Positions 62,164 through 64,000 of a stretch of DNA of 64,000 bases are shown here, in pieces (positions within the stretch are counted from its first letter, which is position 1; each line of letters begins with the position of its first letter). A model generated the notes under the pieces. It was given only the letters and a program-made list of their open reading frames with translations, was not told the origin of the DNA and searched no databases. The position numbers and the translations under genes were made by a program. This DNA comes from Oasisia sp. SBJ-2009 (lineage: Eukaryota; Annelida; Polychaeta; Sabellida; Siboglinidae), in the NCBI GenBank assembly GCA_964017155.1, contig OZ024856.1, positions 4,871,825 through 4,935,824 on the forward strand, written 5' to 3'.

Positions 62164-62340
62164 GTATGTTCCCTGACACAACCATCCCTGTGTTCACAAC
62201 TTCAACTTATATTTTTTGCTTGATCAACCAGTTTGTTAGCTGTGTCTGCAAGCTTGTTTGTTATGAATCTAAGCACAAAAACATGTTCTTATTATATCAT
62301 TACCTAAAAGCCCCTCTGATGATTACAAAGACTGACTTAC

Positions 62341-63152
62341 CGAGCAGACAGATGGTCCTTAGATTGTTTCACCCACACGGTCTCTGACTCATAGGAGTAG
62401 GTGGGGGACTTGGGGGACCCAGGCAGGTCCCTTGTAGGGGACCCAGGCAGGTCCCTTGTAGGGGACCCAGGCAGGTCCCTTGTAGGGGACACAGGCAGGT
62501 CCCTGGGGGACCGTGATGAAAGAACACTGTCCGACTGTGACTGTGCCACAGCTACCGCTGCTGTGGTGTCTTCACTCACTGGCAGCACCACAGTGTCTGA
62601 CGCAGTGACATGGCCCGACATCGACGATGCATTCGTAACGTCACCGTCATCCGAGTCAAACGGATTATGCCACTGTTTATGCGCTACCGACGCTGACACC
62701 GACACGTCCTTAACTGGACTGACCGGCGTCGCTGCAGATGACGCGACCGATGTCGACACTTCTATACCCGACTCTGGCGACACTGGCGTCATCTCCTTCG
62801 ACGATCCGTCCGACGTGTCGCGGTGTTTCTTTCCCGATTTTGACCGGTGTTTCTTCCTCCTCCCCGGCGACCGATCCCTCTTTTCCTTGCTCGGCGACCT
62901 CCGTGACCTTTCCTTGCTCGGTGACTTGTGGGAGCGTTCCTTCTTGGGGGAGTGGGTCACCTCCCCCATGGTGTAGGTGCTCTCCCGGGCGTTGGACCCG
63001 ATCTGCTGGACCTCGAGTGTCTGACCGGTGAAGTAGGCCCGCAGCTGGTACAAGTAGGTCATCACACTCAGCTTGTCGGGCACGGCCAGCAGCACCATGT
63101 CCGCCGGCTCCAACACCTTGGGAATGTCCAGGCCGGCCGCCACGTCAAACGC
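62341..63152 (-). CDS. EHBP1: EHBP1-like exon: CH domain C-terminus, basic SR-like region, NPF motif, DLPGSP repeats
   Basis: The acceptor is cccacgcag before 63152 (phase 0) and the donor is GTAAGT at 62340 (phase 2); the exon is 812 nt, 270 codons plus 2 nt. Residues 1 to about 50 are the last helices of a CH domain, with LEPADMVLL and [14 protein letters not shown] typical of EHBP1. Next comes a strongly basic stretch with repeated [17 protein letters not shown] motifs, resembling an RS-type or phosphorylation-rich segment. A Ser/Thr/Pro/Asp-rich linker follows, with the motif [13 protein letters not shown] followed by acidic residues is the classic EHD-type EH-domain ligand. Near the end an 8-residue unit (TRDLPGSP) is repeated four times, encoded by a 24-bp tandem repeat at about 62417-62509. 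The CH domain begins in an upstream exon outside the window. Confidence 0.93.
62417..62509 (-). repeat. EHBP1: 24-bp coding tandem repeat (TRDLPGSP)n
   Basis: Four copies of a 24-bp unit lie in frame inside the CH/linker exon and encode [12 protein letters not shown] octapeptides. One copy reads PVSP instead of PGSP. Copy-number change here would alter the protein by eight-residue steps without a frameshift. Confidence 0.9.
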
Positions 63153-63337
63153 CTGCGTGGGCAAACGCAAGGGGAAAATTAAAATACAATAAAATTTGTC
63201 ACGTTAAAATACAGCATTTCTGCGTGTCATGGCAAGGTTGTTCATTGGAATACCCCTTGTTTCTCTAGGAAGATTTCAGCCACACTGCAATCAATACCCA
63301 AAAGTTATCATACACCACCATCTATAGGCCATACGTG

Positions 63338-63465
63338 TTCATTTCTACAGCTGTAGGAACTGGAGCAATGTAAGTTAATGAACTTGCCCAAGATTCGACA
63401 AGATTAAAACCCGGGTTCACCCGACTGTGAGTGGGATTCTTAGCTACAGCGTCTCGACGCTATAT
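63338..63465 (-). mobile_element. Degenerate tRNA-derived SINE (possible)
   Basis: On the minus strand an A-box-like TAGCTAAGAATCC (63446-63434) is followed by a decayed B-box (GGGTTTTAATC, 63412-63402), then ttgggcaagttcattaactt and acattgctccag. The stretch with ttaacttacattgctccag and a following cagctgta is typical of the body of widespread invertebrate and fish tRNA-SINEs. No A-rich or short-repeat tail is clear. It lies in sense orientation in the intron just before the CH exon. Confidence 0.5.
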
Positions 63466-63585
63466 CAATTTTTCAATCTATGGTATATCCTGAAAAAGCT
63501 ACAGAAATAACTTGATAAAACTGTCACATTTTCGGTCAACTGTCGTTTGACATGAACAATATTAATTGACTATCACTGCCAACAC

Positions 63586-64000
63586 AGTAGCTACACTGCC
63601 AACACAGCTACGCTGCCTACACGGCTACACTGCCAATGCAGCTACACTGCCAACACAGCTACACTGCCAACACGGCTACACTGCCAACGCAGCTACACTG
63701 CCAACACGGCTACACTGCCAACGCAGCTACACTGCCAACACAGCTACGCTGCCAACACGGCTACACTGCCAACGCAGCTACACTGCCAACACAGCTACAC
63801 TGCCAACACAGCTACACTGCCAACACAGCTATGCTGCCAAAACAGCTATGCTGCCAACACAGCTATGCTGCCAACACAGCTACACTGCCAACACAGCTAC
63901 ACTGCCAACACAGCTACGCTGCCAACACAGCTACACTGCCAACACAGCTACGCTGCCAACACAGCTACACTGCCAACACAGCTACACTGCCAACACAGCT
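63586..64000. repeat. 17-bp minisatellite, runs off the window
   Basis: The unit ctacactgccaacacag is repeated about 24 times with variants (acgctgcc, atgctgcc, cacggc, cgcagc). It lies in the intron upstream of the CH exon and its right end is beyond the window. Confidence 0.95.

Larger units (their letters stand above)
25869..63152 (-). other. EHBP1: EHBP1-like gene, 3' portion (13 exons, CH domain end to stop codon)
   Basis: The minus strand carries thirteen exons that splice in phase (lengths 812, 169, 126, 132, 148, 137, 187, 134, 121, 97, 74, 115 and 100 nt, total 2352 = 784 codons with stop). They encode, in order, the C-terminal part of a calponin-homology domain, a long low-complexity linker with one NPF motif, two helical E/R-rich segments of the LIAEAR type, and a complete bMERB domain ending in CSIQ. 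This order and the individual motifs match my recollection of EHBP1/EHBP1L1. In that family an NT-C2 domain binds membrane, NPF motifs bind EHD proteins, the CH domain acts on actin, and bMERB binds Rab8/Rab10-family GTPases in endocytic recycling. The NT-C2 exons and the promoter lie beyond position 64000. Family assignment is strong; whether it is the single invertebrate EHBP1 or an EHBP1L1-type paralogue cannot be decided here. Confidence 0.93.

Overview
The window is metazoan nuclear DNA. It has spliced genes with GT-AG introns of up to 10 kb, very abundant micro- and minisatellites, decayed non-LTR retrotransposon 3' ends, and tRNA-derived SINE-like pieces. Bacterial-type gene packing is absent. 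An invertebrate is most likely, and a mollusc or another lophotrochozoan is my guess; this rests on the style of the repeats and retroelements, not on a diagnostic gene. One protein-coding gene can be supported: the 3' two-thirds of an EHBP1-like gene (EH-domain-binding protein 1; NT-C2, CH and bMERB domain family) on the minus strand. It runs from a calponin-homology exon at 63152 down to a stop codon at 25871-25869. Thirteen exons join in perfect phase and give 783 residues plus stop. The first domain (NT-C2), the start of the CH domain and the promoter lie beyond the right edge. Layout from right to left: 63153-64000 is intron with a SINE-like relic and a 17-bp tandem array that runs off the window. 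62341-63152 is the large CH/SR-rich/NPF exon. 61657-52688 holds eight short linker exons in minisatellite-rich introns, one of which carries a 5'-truncated LINE. 52117-25869 holds the five exons of the C-terminal bMERB domain, ending in a CAAX-like tetrapeptide CSIQ. The last three introns are about 9.5, 10.7 and 4.9 kb. Left of the gene, 1-24 kb is intergenic or 3'-flanking DNA. I find no supportable gene there, only microsatellites, minisatellites, two long inverted-repeat (foldback) elements with TA-rich cores, and short AT/homeodomain-site-rich islands. Most notable are five structures. First, a 54-bp tandem repeat (30987-31921) has amplified a 3' splice site of the gene: 18 copies of the acceptor plus the first 17 exon bases, every copy in the same reading frame. 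The 5' splice site of the same exon is also duplicated, and there the second copy would introduce an immediate stop. Second, minisatellites abut exon borders along much of the gene. Third, by eye CpG goes from frequent (left of about 38.1 kb) to strongly depleted (about 38.2-62 kb) inside one intron, with a few short CpG-rich islands within the depleted part. Fourth, a 41-bp-arm hairpin lies 40 bases past a 5' splice site. Fifth, the two foldbacks share one architecture, unrelated arms around TA microsatellites. All counts and phases were done by eye; no database search was run.
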